Part shown: positions 43,424 to 52,274 of the stretch, piece after piece
How the letters are laid out: each line of letters starts with the position of its first letter
Position numbering within the stretch: position 1 is the first letter of the stretch
Origin: JBHOQS01 sp042408875
Lineage (GTDB): Bacteria > Chloroflexota > UBA11872 > JBHOQS01
Reading direction: 5' to 3'
Assembly (NCBI GenBank): GCA_042408875.1
Contig: JBHOQS010000014.1
Coordinates: forward strand, 5,019 to 69,018
Length of the DNA: 64,000 nucleotides
Translations under genes and position numbers: made by a program
The notes under the pieces: model-generated
Told to the model about the DNA's origin: nothing
The model's database searches: none
The model's input: only the letters and a program-made list of their open reading frames with translations

Positions 43424-44530
43424 TCACTCGCTGCGCCACTGCCACACCCCATCGGGCGTGGCAGCGAAGACGCCTCCGGCGGTAACGATCACGTCGCGCA
43501 CCGGCAGCGTCCCTAGGCCGTCGGCAAGACGTTCCCAGCGCCCGCCCCCATCGCGGCTCCAAAAGACGCCGCGGCCTTCAGCGCCCAGCCCGCCGGTCGC
43601 CAGGTAGAGCGTCTGAGGGCGGGCCGGGTCAATCGCTAGCGATGAGAGCGGGTAGATGGCCATCGGTCCTTGCATCTGCCTTGCGGCTTGCAGCCCCTCG
43701 TTGGCAGCCTGCCAGCTCGCTCCGCCGTCGCTCGTGCGGAACACGCCGGCCCACGTCACCGCATACACGGCGTCGGGGTTCTGCGGGTGCACCTGGAGGT
43801 CCACCGGCCCCCACGGGTCGCCAGCCGGCGTAATGTCGTTCCAGGATGTGCCGGCGTCGCTACTCCTGGCCAGGCGCACGGTGCCGCCCTCGCTCACCGA
43901 CATGACGTAGATGATGTCGGGAGCGCTCGGCGCCACGGCCACGCGCCAGGCGTCATAGTTCGGCCGCCGTGCGCCTGCCAGGCGCTCCCAGGTCTTGCCC
44001 CCATCACGGCTGCGCACGGCGTCCGGGCAGGAGGCAGCGTACACCACCTCACGGTCGGTAGGGTGCGGCGCATACGAGGTCAGGTTCCCACCGATGCCGG
44101 TCCAGGTCTTGCCGCCGTCTACGCTACGGAAGCTCGGCGCTTCAGTGCCCCTGGCACAGCCGTCGGTCGCGCCCACGTAGATGACTTGGGGATCGGCCGC
44201 GCTGATGGCGATTTCAGTAACTGTCATGCCCGCACGCAGCGCAGCCCACGTCTTGCCCACGTCGCCGGACACCCACAGGCCGTTGCCCCCGGCATAGAGT
44301 GTCCCCTGCTGCCGCCCACTGACCGCGAGGGCATGCACGTCCACGCCAGCGAGCCCGGCGCGCTGCCACGCGCCTCTGGAAGCCGGGCGCGTCGTAGTGA
44401 ATGCCGGACGCACCTCAGGCGTCGCGGCTGCCAGACGGAACGGGTTCTGGCAGCCCGCTAGGAGGAGCGCCTGGGCCGCCAGGACTGCCAGAAATAAAGT
44501 AAAAAAGATGAAGACCGGACGCTGCGCCAT
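43424..44530 (-). CDS. BNR/sialidase-like beta-propeller lipoprotein
   Basis: This 368-residue exported protein has an N-terminal signal ending in the lipobox LLLAGC (Cys near residue 27) and six or more BNR/Asp-box repeats (LWVSGDVGKTWAAL, SFRSVDGGKTWTGI, VRSRDGGKTWERL, ARSSDAGTSWNDI, VFRTSDGGASWQAA, FWSRDGGGRWERL). These fold as a beta-propeller on the outer face of the membrane. Many such proteins bind glycans; catalytic residues of sialidases are not recognisable. GGAGTGA precedes the ATG, and the gap to the upstream dehydrogenase gene is 7 bp, so the genes are co-transcribed. Confidence 0.75.
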   Translation of the reverse strand: MAQRPVFIFFTLFLAVLAAQALLLAGCQNPFRLAAATPEVRPAFTTTRPASRGAWQRAGLAGVDVHALAVSGRQQGTLYAGGNGLWVSGDVGKTWAALRAGMTVTEIAISAADPQVIYVGATDGCARGTEAPSFRSVDGGKTWTGIGGNLTSYAPHPTDREVVYAASCPDAVRSRDGGKTWERLAGARRPNYDAWRVAVAPSAPDIIYVMSVSEGGTVRLARSSDAGTSWNDITPAGDPWGPVDLQVHPQNPDAVYAVTWAGVFRTSDGGASWQAANEGLQAARQMQGPMAIYPLSSLAIDPARPQTLYLATGGLGAEGRGVFWSRDGGGRWERLADGLGTLPVRDVIVTAGGVFAATPDGVWQWRSE

Positions 44531-44537
44531 GCGCTCG

Positions 44538-45563
44538 TCACTCCAGGCCGGTCACCTGGTACGGCCGCTGCTGCTCCGCCGACTCATATGCGCCGAACAC
44601 GAGCTCTAGGGTGCGCAGGGCATCGCGGCCGGACGTCTCAGGCTCACGGCCGGAGCGGAGGCAGTCCACCCAGTGCTGCTGGATGCGCACGACGCTCTCT
44701 TGCACTGCCTCGGCCGGCGGCGCGCTCCAGGAATAGACATGCGGCGCGGCGGTAAATCGCTGCGGGCCATCTACGCCGGTGACACTGATGGCATAATGCG
44801 GGCCAAGCGTCGCGGAGCCATCCGTGCCCTCCAGATGCACCAGTGTCTGCGGGAACAGTTCCTGCTCAAGTCTAGAGGCAAAGCTCATATCTACAATGCA
44901 GGTCGCGCCGCTGGCCATGAGCAGCATGATCGTCGCCACGTCCTCGCCGCGGATGCGCGGGTTAATGCGCTGCACATGGCAGTACACCTGTGCCGCCTCG
45001 CCCATAAAGAAGCGCGCCAGGTCCAGCAGGTGCACGCCGAGGTCGTAGATGATGAAGCGCGGGTCGGTGGCAAGATAGGGCTGATTGGCGTAGACATCGA
45101 CGGCGCTGCGGAAGGTGATGCGCCCGAAAAAAAGCGGACCCACTCCCGCAGCTGCCTGCTTGAGGGCTCGCATCGGTGTCTGCCAGCGGAAATTCTCGTG
45201 CACCATGAACTGCACGCCCGCGGCGCGGCAGGCCTCGACCATCGCCCGCGCGTCATCCAGGCTCGGCGCCAGCGGCTTCTGGCAGATGACGTGGCAGCCA
45301 TAGCGCGCGGCCAGCTCAACCAGTGGTCGGTGCCCGGCCGGCTGCGTGACGATGTCCACGAAGTCCGGCCGCTCGGCCTGGAGCATCTCCTCAGCACTGC
45401 CATACGCGCGAGGGACCCCAAACTCGGCGGCGTACGCCCGCGCCCGAGCCAGGTCAAGGTCGCAGACAGCCACGATGCGGGCACCCTGGACCTCGCTCCA
45501 GCCATGGAGATGGTTGCGCGCAAAATACCCACAGCCGATGAGCACGCCTCGTAGCTCGTTCAT
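44538..45563 (-). CDS. Gfo/Idh/MocA oxidoreductase, candidate D-apiose dehydrogenase
   Basis: This 341-residue NAD(P)-dependent enzyme begins with a Rossmann motif (GVLIGCGYFARNHLHGW) and has the catalytic Lys in HVICQKPLAPSLDDA (Gln replaces the more common Glu). MVHENFRWQTPMRALKQ and YDLGVHLLDLARFF follow. It lies between an apionate lactonase-like gene and a BNR lipoprotein gene on one strand. Known D-apiose pathways use a dehydrogenase of this superfamily followed by such a lactonase, so I infer oxidation of apiose or a related branched sugar. A 14-bp perfect tandem repeat lies upstream (45639-45666). Confidence 0.8.
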   Translation of the reverse strand: MNELRGVLIGCGYFARNHLHGWSEVQGARIVAVCDLDLARARAYAAEFGVPRAYGSAEEMLQAERPDFVDIVTQPAGHRPLVELAARYGCHVICQKPLAPSLDDARAMVEACRAAGVQFMVHENFRWQTPMRALKQAAAGVGPLFFGRITFRSAVDVYANQPYLATDPRFIIYDLGVHLLDLARFFMGEAAQVYCHVQRINPRIRGEDVATIMLLMASGATCIVDMSFASRLEQELFPQTLVHLEGTDGSATLGPHYAISVTGVDGPQRFTAAPHVYSWSAPPAEAVQESVVRIQQHWVDCLRSGREPETSGRDALRTLELVFGAYESAEQQRPYQVTGLE

Positions 45564-45638
45564 TAGTAATCTCTCCTAGTCTCGCCTGCCAACGTAGCGG
45601 GCCGGTGCATGACAGGCTGTCCGGGTTGTGCACTGGAC

Positions 45639-45666
45639 ACGTTGTACATCTGACGTTGTACATCTG
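45639..45666. repeat. Perfect 14-bp tandem repeat
   Basis: ACGTTGTACATCTG occurs at 45639-45652 and again at 45653-45666. It lies in the 126-bp gap between the lactonase gene and the dehydrogenase gene. TTGTACAT-type units could be an operator, but exact tandem duplication by slippage is just as likely. Confidence 0.6.
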
Positions 45667-45689
45667 GGAGAGGTACTTAAGCTCGTTAC

Positions 45690-47705
45690 TCAAGCGCCCG
45701 CACTATCGATACAGCAGTAGGCGAAGGGCCGCAGGCCGACCACGAGCTCACCCGCGGCCACGCTGGCCGGTTGCCAGGCCTCAGCGCGAAACCGCTCGGG
45801 CGCGTGCATGGCTTCCAGCGCATTCGTCTCATCCAGATATCGCAGGCGCACCTGCGGGCCGAGCGACGGACAGCGCACCCGCACCTGCCGCGGCTGCGGA
45901 CCCAGATTGGCGAGCATGACCCGCACACGGCCGTCACGCTGGAGAGCGAGGCCCTCGAATGCCAGCGGTGCACTGGCGCGGGCTGGCAACACTGCACCCC
46001 CAGCCAGCTCACCGGCATCGGCAAACACATGGTACAGCGGGAACACGCCGCCGGGCAGCGAACGAAAGCGCTCCGGCACCGGCGAGCCAGCCTCGGTCTC
46101 CATGACGCCGCGCCAGCCGGTGGTCTCGTAGTAGGTGATGCTGTACACGCCGCTCTCCGCCAGATACTTCAGGCTGCCGAGCGTCCAGCCGGCGCCAAAG
46201 AGCGACATCTGCCGTACATCGACCTGTGGCGGTAGCTCGTCGGGCGGGGGCTCGGACACCGGGCCGGTCGCGTTCGGGTTGAAGCGCGGCCGCAGGGTGA
46301 CAGGCGTGATCGCCAGCGGGACGGTCCCGGTGAAGCGGCGGGCGCTCACCACCGTCTCCGCCTGCATCTCCAGCGTCTCGACTAGTGAGGCATTGTCAAA
46401 GGCGTGAACCTGCGGGGTGATTGAGTAGCAAACCAGGTCGAGCCCCTCGACCGGCGGTGGCTGCCGGTTGAGCTCAGCAAAGTAAGCGTTGGTGCCGGCG
46501 CCGATCCTGGCTTCCGGGGCATAGCTGGCCAGGTAGCGGCGCGCCAGTCGAACCCACGGCGCCGTCGTGCTTTTCTCCTCTACATGAAAGATCAGCCACT
46601 GAGCCACCGCCGGGCGGAGCTCGCGCAGGACTGCGGCTAGGGCAGCCAGCTCATCCTCCCCTGCACCGGACAGGAAGACCGCCAGCTCAAGCGCAACACC
46701 GATCGCCGTCGCTTCTGCGGCTGCCTGCGCCAGGCGCTGGCGCCAGCCAGCGGCGCTGAGAGCGAGGTCTGCCCGCAGCAGCGACAGGTTCAAGGCCTGC
46801 AGCCGGCCGGTCTCGGTGGCTGTCAGCGGCTGCCCGTGCGAGGCCATGCCTAGGCCGAGGCGAGGCAGACGTGCTACCGGCGTCTCACCGACTGTGAGGA
46901 TGGGCTCCGCGACCTGCTCGCCCGGCCCGCCAGCAGCCGCGACGTGTACAATCGTGGCGGGGCGCTCGCGCTCTGCACGGACGGCGGCAGATTCAGGCGG
47001 AGCGTTCTGGAGGGCGAGGCGCACAGTCTGGCTGACCCGCGTGCCAGCGGCCACTTCGACGGGGTACGGCAGTCGCAGCGGCGTGCAGTAGGTCTTGAAG
47101 GAGCCATCGGTCCAGTTCCGCTGGTCCTCCATCTCGAAGAGATCGCCCTCGAACTGCACCACCGCCCACACGTCAGGCGCCGCCTCATGGGCGATGGCGG
47201 AGATGTCCAGGAAGGGTTGGTGCGGTGAGATGTGGCGCGGGAACGTGCCGTGCTCCCACGTGCCATCAGGGTGCTGCACCAGGCACGGCCGCCCGGCACA
47301 TTCGCGGATAGGATGCAGCACGCAGAAGCCGATGCGGTTACGCAGGAAGGTCGAGTGCGCCTGGCCGTCCATGGTAAACGTCAGTCGGCCCCCTGGCGTG
47401 CCTTCGATGGTGCCGTGCCAGCGGAAGTCAATCTCGCCCTGCCGGCATTCGACGTCGAATGCCACGGAGAAGGCCTGCGGCTCCTGGTGGAGCTGGAGGT
47501 TCGACAGGCGCGGCAGCACAGTGTCCCAGTTGCGGTCACGCACGGCGCTATACACGCCGCGCAGCACCTCGCGGTCGCCCAGGCAGATGTAGCGCATGAA
47601 CGCCGTAGCCGGTTCGAAGAGCAGCGTCAGCGGCCCGGCGCGCAAGGCGATGCGCGCGGGGAGGGGTGTCTCGGCTCCGTAGTACAGGACCGTTGGCGGC
47701 AACAT
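45690..47705 (-). CDS. apnL: D-apionate lactonase-like protein
   Basis: This 671-residue protein resembles the D-apionate lactonase (ApnL) family, which hydrolyses apionolactone in D-apiose degradation. Family-like blocks are LYYGAETPLPARIALRAGPLTLLFEPA, YICLGDREVLRGVYSAVRDRNWDTV, VECRQGEIDFRWHGTIEG and FLRNRIGFCVLHPIRECAG. The C-terminal half has GLDLVCYSITPQVHAFDNASLVETL and a final beta-domain. I recognise it from memory of the family and cannot run a search. The start at 47705 follows AGGAGA; an upstream start (47738) is possible. It heads a minus-strand run with the dehydrogenase, BNR and GH29 genes and is divergent from two amidohydrolases. Confidence 0.72.
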   Translation of the reverse strand: MLPPTVLYYGAETPLPARIALRAGPLTLLFEPATAFMRYICLGDREVLRGVYSAVRDRNWDTVLPRLSNLQLHQEPQAFSVAFDVECRQGEIDFRWHGTIEGTPGGRLTFTMDGQAHSTFLRNRIGFCVLHPIRECAGRPCLVQHPDGTWEHGTFPRHISPHQPFLDISAIAHEAAPDVWAVVQFEGDLFEMEDQRNWTDGSFKTYCTPLRLPYPVEVAAGTRVSQTVRLALQNAPPESAAVRAERERPATIVHVAAAGGPGEQVAEPILTVGETPVARLPRLGLGMASHGQPLTATETGRLQALNLSLLRADLALSAAGWRQRLAQAAAEATAIGVALELAVFLSGAGEDELAALAAVLRELRPAVAQWLIFHVEEKSTTAPWVRLARRYLASYAPEARIGAGTNAYFAELNRQPPPVEGLDLVCYSITPQVHAFDNASLVETLEMQAETVVSARRFTGTVPLAITPVTLRPRFNPNATGPVSEPPPDELPPQVDVRQMSLFGAGWTLGSLKYLAESGVYSITYYETTGWRGVMETEAGSPVPERFRSLPGGVFPLYHVFADAGELAGGAVLPARASAPLAFEGLALQRDGRVRVMLANLGPQPRQVRVRCPSLGPQVRLRYLDETNALEAMHAPERFRAEAWQPASVAAGELVVGLRPFAYCCIDSAGA

Positions 47706-47866
47706 AGTCGCGTTCTCCTGGCCCGCTGGATCTCTCAACTGTATCTGCCATCCAGGACAGGCGATCCCTGGCAGGCTATTGTAGGTGATCTATATATGCA
47801 TATGCACCGGCAATCCGTACAGCATGGGGTCTGTGCGGTCCGGGGCGGTCTCCCCGCCGGACCGTG

Positions 47867-47896
47867 CTGACGCCGGTGGGACTGGTAGAGTATACT
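47867..47896 (+). promoter_or_regulatory. Promoter upstream of the amidohydrolase pair
   Basis: CTGACG (47867-47872) and TATACT (47891-47896) are 18 bp apart, with the start codon about 50 bp downstream. Just upstream, GGTCCGG (47837-47843) pairs with CCGGACC (47857-47863), a possible operator in the divergent region. The AT-rich block at 47790-47805 (TATATATGCATATGCA) lies between the two promoters. Confidence 0.5.
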
Positions 47897-47944
47897 GGGT
47901 CCACCAGCATGGCATGCCCAGGGTATGCGGCGGCGAGAGAGACG

Positions 47945-48733
47945 ATGCCCAAGCTGTTCGCCTTGTTTGATTGCAACTGTATGGTTGGGCGCTCCCCGGT
48001 GCGGCAGCCGGACGCCTTTTTCACCGTCGCCGGCCTGCTCGAGGAGATGGACCGCCTGGGCATCGAGCAGGCGCTCATCTCCTCGAGCATCGCGCAGCAC
48101 TACGACCCGGCCACCGGCAACCGACTGCTGCTCGAGGAACTGGACGCTGCGGGCAGGCCGGAGCGCTTGCACGCCTGCTGGGTCTTGTTGCCGCATGCCA
48201 CGCACGAGATGGGCGTGGACAGCGCCGAGGTGCTGGTGGAGCGCATGCTGGCGGCCGGGGTTCGGGCCGCGCGGCTCTTTCCCACGCAGCATCGCTTCTC
48301 TCTCAGTGACTGGTGCACCGGCCCGCTGATGCGCGCCCTCGAGCGCCACCGCGTCCCGGTGTTCATCGACTTCGGCAATGTGCACTGGAGCGACTGCAAT
48401 ACGGATTGGGACGCCCTCTACCGCCTGCTGAAGGATCATGCCCGGCTGCCAGTCGTGCTGGTGCACGAGGGCGTTGGCTCAGACCGATATCTCTACCCGC
48501 TGATGGAAGCCTTTCCTGACTTACTGATCGAAACATCATACTACCAACCGCACCGCGGCATCGAGGCGATCTGCCGGCGCTTCGGCCACGAACGGCTGCT
48601 GTTCGGCACCGGCATGCCAGTCTGGGCGCCTGGCCCGGCTATTAGCATGCTCGCCTACGCCGATATCTCCGATGAGGCCCGCCGCGCCATTGGGAGCGAG
48701 AACCTGCGCCGGCTGCTAGGAGCGGTCTCATGA
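47945..48733 (+). CDS. Amidohydrolase-superfamily protein with degenerate metal site
   Basis: This 262-residue TIM-barrel protein is related to the COG2159 amidohydrolases, but its metal ligands are missing. The first-strand HxH is FDCNCMVG (Asn11 and Met13), and the strand-8 GSDxP is LLFGTGMP (Gly instead of Asp). VLVHEGVG keeps one His. It probably cannot bind the usual metal and may act as a partner or structural subunit. The ATG at 47945 follows GAGAGAGA; an earlier ATG (47864) overlaps the promoter. Its 3' end overlaps the start of an intact amidohydrolase by 4 bases (ATGA), suggesting a heteromeric pair. Confidence 0.75.
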   Translation: MPKLFALFDCNCMVGRSPVRQPDAFFTVAGLLEEMDRLGIEQALISSSIAQHYDPATGNRLLLEELDAAGRPERLHACWVLLPHATHEMGVDSAEVLVERMLAAGVRAARLFPTQHRFSLSDWCTGPLMRALERHRVPVFIDFGNVHWSDCNTDWDALYRLLKDHARLPVVLVHEGVGSDRYLYPLMEAFPDLLIETSYYQPHRGIEAICRRFGHERLLFGTGMPVWAPGPAISMLAYADISDEARRAIGSENLRRLLGAVS

Positions 48734-49554
48734 GCGGAATGGCTGCACCTGCCGGCTCGGACTCAGAACTGCTGCGCCGCGGCCGGCTCGGGGAGCGGCT
48801 CGACGGCGTACTGGTGATTGATATCCATGTGCATCTCGGCCCAGCCGACCGGCTGCACATCTCGTTTAACGATGCTGCCGGGCTGGTGCGTGCCATGGAT
48901 CGCGCTGGCATCGACCGGGCGTGTCTCTTTGCGGGGGCCGGCATCGGCTCTGACTACCGCCTCGGGAACGATCTCACGGCTCGCGCGGCGCAAGAGTTTC
49001 CCGAGCGCTTCATTCCCTTCGCCGTCTTCAATCCGAACTACGCGGAGGATATCCCTAGCGAGATCGAACGCTGCTTTAGCACGCTGGGCATGCGCGGCAT
49101 TAAGCTGCACACAGGTTTCCATCAGTACCCTGCCAACGGCCCCAACTACCACCCGGTGTTCGAGTACGCCAATGCCCATGGCCTGCTGGTGATCAGCCAC
49201 GGCTGGGGTGGCCCGGGCGCGCTGGAGCGTCTGGCCAGGGCATACCCTAATGTCACTTGCGTGGTGGCACATGCCGGAGGGAATTGGGATGGCCGTCTTC
49301 CCACAGAGGCGATCCAGGCGGCCCGTCGGCTAGAGAACGTGTACCTTGACCTGGCGTCGTCAATAGTACCGTACGGCGGCCTGGAGCGGGCGGTCGAGCT
49401 GGTTGGCGCTGAAAAACTCCTCTACGGCTCCGATATGCCCTGGATGGACTCCGCCTATCAGCTCGGGCGGGTGCTCTTCGCCAGGATCACAGACCGTGAA
49501 AAGGAGCTGATCCTGGGGCTGAACGCGCAGCAGTTGCTGAAGCTGGAGAAGTGA
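48730..49554 (+). CDS. Metal-dependent amidohydrolase (COG2159 type)
   Basis: This 274-residue TIM-barrel hydrolase has all ligands: DIHVHLG (His33, His35), IKLHTGFHQYP, VISHGWGGPG, VVAHAGGNW and LLYGSDMPW with the catalytic Asp. Family members act as lactonases, decarboxylases or hydrolases of ring acids. Next to an apionate lactonase and sugar transport genes, a lactonase role fits, but this is inference. Its start overlaps the end of the degenerate paralogue. A REP-like hairpin follows the stop (49560-49601). Confidence 0.82.
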   Translation: MSGMAAPAGSDSELLRRGRLGERLDGVLVIDIHVHLGPADRLHISFNDAAGLVRAMDRAGIDRACLFAGAGIGSDYRLGNDLTARAAQEFPERFIPFAVFNPNYAEDIPSEIERCFSTLGMRGIKLHTGFHQYPANGPNYHPVFEYANAHGLLVISHGWGGPGALERLARAYPNVTCVVAHAGGNWDGRLPTEAIQAARRLENVYLDLASSIVPYGGLERAVELVGAEKLLYGSDMPWMDSAYQLGRVLFARITDREKELILGLNAQQLLKLEK

Positions 49555-49559
49555 GGGGC

Positions 49560-49601
49560 CCTCACCCCCGGCCCCTCTCCCGCAGCGCGGGAGAGGGGGG
49601 T
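49560..49601. repeat. REP-like repeat with hairpin
   Basis: CCCTCACCCCCGGCCCC leads into CCCCTCTCCCGC-AGC-GCGGGAGAGGGG (49573-49600), a 12-bp stem. I recognise this text as a common intergenic repeat in high-GC bacteria. A related, degraded version lies at 32547-32657 between atpE and atpF. It may end the amidohydrolase transcript. Confidence 0.55.
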
Positions 49602-49661
49602 AGTGACACTGGCTGGAGCAGAGGGCAGTGAAAGCCCGTGTTTTTTAACCAGGAGGTCGCA

Positions 49662-51002
49662 ATGATGTCGCGAGTCGTCGTGACACGGCGGGAGATGCTT
49701 GGGGCGGTGCTCGCCGGCATGCCGCTAGTCAGCGCCTGTGCGCGGCGTGCGGAGGCGCCTGGGTTGCGCCAGCGGCGTGGCCCGGGGACTGTGATATGGA
49801 CAAGCTGGGCCACCGACGATCTGGGCAAGAACCGTGTACAGGAGCAGGCGGATCTGTTTATGCAAGAGTACCCGGAGATCAAGGTCGACATCCAGAACTA
49901 TCCGAGCAGCGGGTATATCGATAAGGTCGTTGCTCTGCTAGCTGCCGGCACTGGACCTGATGTCTTCAGGGCGAACCCGAACTCTGCCATCGCCATGCTC
50001 GGCCACGTGCAGGAGCTTGACGGGCTGCTGGCGAAGGAGAAGGGCACCTGGTGGGGCAGTAAGGATGTGAAACCTGGGGTGATGGACTGGGGCCGCTACC
50101 GCGGCAAGATGCTTGGCTTTCCTATGGGCACCGGCGCCTATTACGCCCTTCACATCAACAAAGATATCTTCGACAAGGCTGGCATACCGTATCCCCCGGA
50201 AAAGTATAACGATCCATCCTGGACCTTCGATCGCGTGCTCGAGCTGGCCAGAGCGATGACCGTACGCTCCGGCGATAGCCTTGCCGAGCAACTGGGCATC
50301 GACCGCGGTATGAGCTGGTCCTATCTTCATCCAGTGGTGATGAGCTGGGGCGGCGAATTCTTCGATGAGAACAGCGGCGAGTTCAGATGGCACGAGCCGG
50401 CAGCCACCGACGCCATCCAGTGGATGGCCGACCTCCTGAACAAACACCGCGTGGCCCCCACGCCCGATGATGCGCGGGCCGGCGTAGGGAACTTCGTAAA
50501 CGGCAGGCTGGCGATCCGCTGGTCAACGTTTAATCTGGCTATGTACCTGATCAACGACGTCGGGGATCGCTTTCGGTGGGATGTCGCGCCGCCGCCTCGC
50601 CTCGGTACCCGCCCACCGCGGCTGTGGTTCTACGTAAGCTGGTGGGTGCTGAACAAGGGCACCCGCAACCTGGAGGATGCCTTCCTGTTTGACTACTGGG
50701 TGAGCGGGCCGAAGGGCGAGCGGGTCTCGGTCGAGTATGCCTGGAGCATCCCGCACTTCTACAGCCTCGACGCGAAGCTTGGCCTCCGCATGGGCCAGAA
50801 GAAGAACCTGTCCGTTGCGCTGGACTGCCTGAATTACGTGGCGAAGTCGCGGCCTGAGCTAAACCGTGGCTACGACGAGGCGCTGCGGGTGCTCGGACCG
50901 GCCCTGGCCCAGGTGGCGAACGGTGAGACTACGGCCAAGCAGGCGATGCAGCAGATCAAGCCGGAGATGGACCGGCTGCTCCGCGCCGGCCTCGAGAAGT
51001 GA
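49662..51002 (+). CDS. Sugar ABC transporter solute-binding lipoprotein
   Basis: This 446-residue family-1 solute-binding protein has a signal peptide with a lipobox-like PLVSAC (Cys near residue 26), then WTSWATDDLGKNRVQEQADLFMQEYPEIKVDIQNYP and the TGPDVFRANPNSAIAMLG hinge region. It binds a carbohydrate outside the membrane. The ATG at 49662 follows AGGAGG. No permease gene follows on its strand; the permeases at 51198-53237 are on the other strand beside their own binding protein. It may serve those permeases or others elsewhere. Confidence 0.87.
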   Translation: MMSRVVVTRREMLGAVLAGMPLVSACARRAEAPGLRQRRGPGTVIWTSWATDDLGKNRVQEQADLFMQEYPEIKVDIQNYPSSGYIDKVVALLAAGTGPDVFRANPNSAIAMLGHVQELDGLLAKEKGTWWGSKDVKPGVMDWGRYRGKMLGFPMGTGAYYALHINKDIFDKAGIPYPPEKYNDPSWTFDRVLELARAMTVRSGDSLAEQLGIDRGMSWSYLHPVVMSWGGEFFDENSGEFRWHEPAATDAIQWMADLLNKHRVAPTPDDARAGVGNFVNGRLAIRWSTFNLAMYLINDVGDRFRWDVAPPPRLGTRPPRLWFYVSWWVLNKGTRNLEDAFLFDYWVSGPKGERVSVEYAWSIPHFYSLDAKLGLRMGQKKNLSVALDCLNYVAKSRPELNRGYDEALRVLGPALAQVANGETTAKQAMQQIKPEMDRLLRAGLEK

Positions 51003-51197
51003 GCGGCGCGAGCGCATCGATCATGTACGCCCGCCGCCTCACCCGGCTGTGCTCTGGGTACCCTGCCTGAAAGCAAGCTGTATGGCGCGGGTCCTGGCCT
51101 TGCAGGAAGTGCGTTGTGCCGGACAAGACGAATCCTTCAGCGTGCGGCAGCATCACCGCAGCCATCGGTGGGTCTCGCCGAAGCGATGGCAGGACCG

Positions 51198-52244
51198 CTA
51201 CCCCTTAATCCCGGTGAGGGTGATGCCGCGAATGAACGTCCGCTGGGCAAAGAAGAAGACGATGATCACCGGGAAGGTGATCAGCACCGACGCGGCCATC
51301 AGCATGGCCCACTCAACATCGAACTCCGAGCGGAACTGCTGCAAGCCCAGGGACAGGGTGTAGAGCTCCTTGCGATTGAGGTAGATCAACGGGCCGAGGA
51401 AGTCCCGCCAGGCGCGTAAGAACTCGAAGACGATCACCGTGGCCAGGGCCGGCTTTGCCAGCGGCAGCATAATATTCCAGTAGATGCGGAACTCGCTGGC
51501 GCCGTCGATGCGCGCCGCGTCGGTCAACTCCTGCGGGATGGTCATGAAGAACTGCCGCAAGAGGAAGATGTAGAACGCGCCACCCAGCCAGTGCGGGACA
51601 ATGAGCGGCAGCGGCGTGCCGACCCAGCCCAGGGTCCGGAACACTAGGAAGAGTGGGATCAGTGTCACCTGGTACGGCAGGAACAGCGTGGCCAAGGTCA
51701 AGCCGAAGAGAATGTTGCGGCCCGGCCAGGGAATGCGTGCCAGGCTATAGGCCACCGGCGGACAGGAGACGAACACCCCCAGCGCCGCCAGCACGGCGAT
51801 CACCAGGGTGTTCCGTAAATACGTGAAGAACGGGATGAACTGCACTGCCCGCGGGTAGTTCTCCCAGACAAGCCGGTCCCAGACATCGGGCGCCTGGAAG
51901 GGCAGCCAGAGCGGCGGGATATGGTAGATGGCTGTCTTGGGCTTCAATGACGTGGCCACCATCCACCAGAACGGCATCAGGAACGTCAGGCCGACGGTGA
52001 TCAGAAAGGTGTGCAGCAGGATACGCAGGATCAGCCGGCCCTGCGGGGTGCGGTGCCAGGCCGTCACCACCACGCGCCGGCCGGCAGGCACCGCCGCTGC
52101 CTGGCCCGGCGAGAGCGCTACAGACTGTTGTGCGCCGCCGTGCGGGGCCGGCACCGGCCGGGGCGCCATGCCGGGGCGCCCCGGCGCCTGGAGCCGCCCG
52201 GACCGGTTGTGAAGATACAGACGGAGGCGTGCCAGTGCTCGCAT
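51198..52244 (-). CDS. Sugar ABC transporter permease (MalG/LacG type)
   Basis: This 348-residue inner-membrane permease has six predicted helices (LLHTFLITVGLTFLMPFWWM, TLVIAVLAALGVFVSCPPVAYSL, ...) and the EAA loop ITDAARIDGASEFRIYWNIMLPLAKPAL-type sequence (LTDAARIDGASEFRIYWNIM) that contacts the ATPase. An N-terminal 55-residue polar extension is longer than usual. It follows the other permease gene after 30 bp in one operon. No ATPase gene is in the window; a shared MsiK/UgpC-like ATPase elsewhere is likely. Confidence 0.9.
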   Translation of the reverse strand: MRALARLRLYLHNRSGRLQAPGRPGMAPRPVPAPHGGAQQSVALSPGQAAAVPAGRRVVVTAWHRTPQGRLILRILLHTFLITVGLTFLMPFWWMVATSLKPKTAIYHIPPLWLPFQAPDVWDRLVWENYPRAVQFIPFFTYLRNTLVIAVLAALGVFVSCPPVAYSLARIPWPGRNILFGLTLATLFLPYQVTLIPLFLVFRTLGWVGTPLPLIVPHWLGGAFYIFLLRQFFMTIPQELTDAARIDGASEFRIYWNIMLPLAKPALATVIVFEFLRAWRDFLGPLIYLNRKELYTLSLGLQQFRSEFDVEWAMLMAASVLITFPVIIVFFFAQRTFIRGITLTGIKG

Positions 52245-52274
52245 AATGGTGTCCTGACTAGCTGGTGCAGATAC

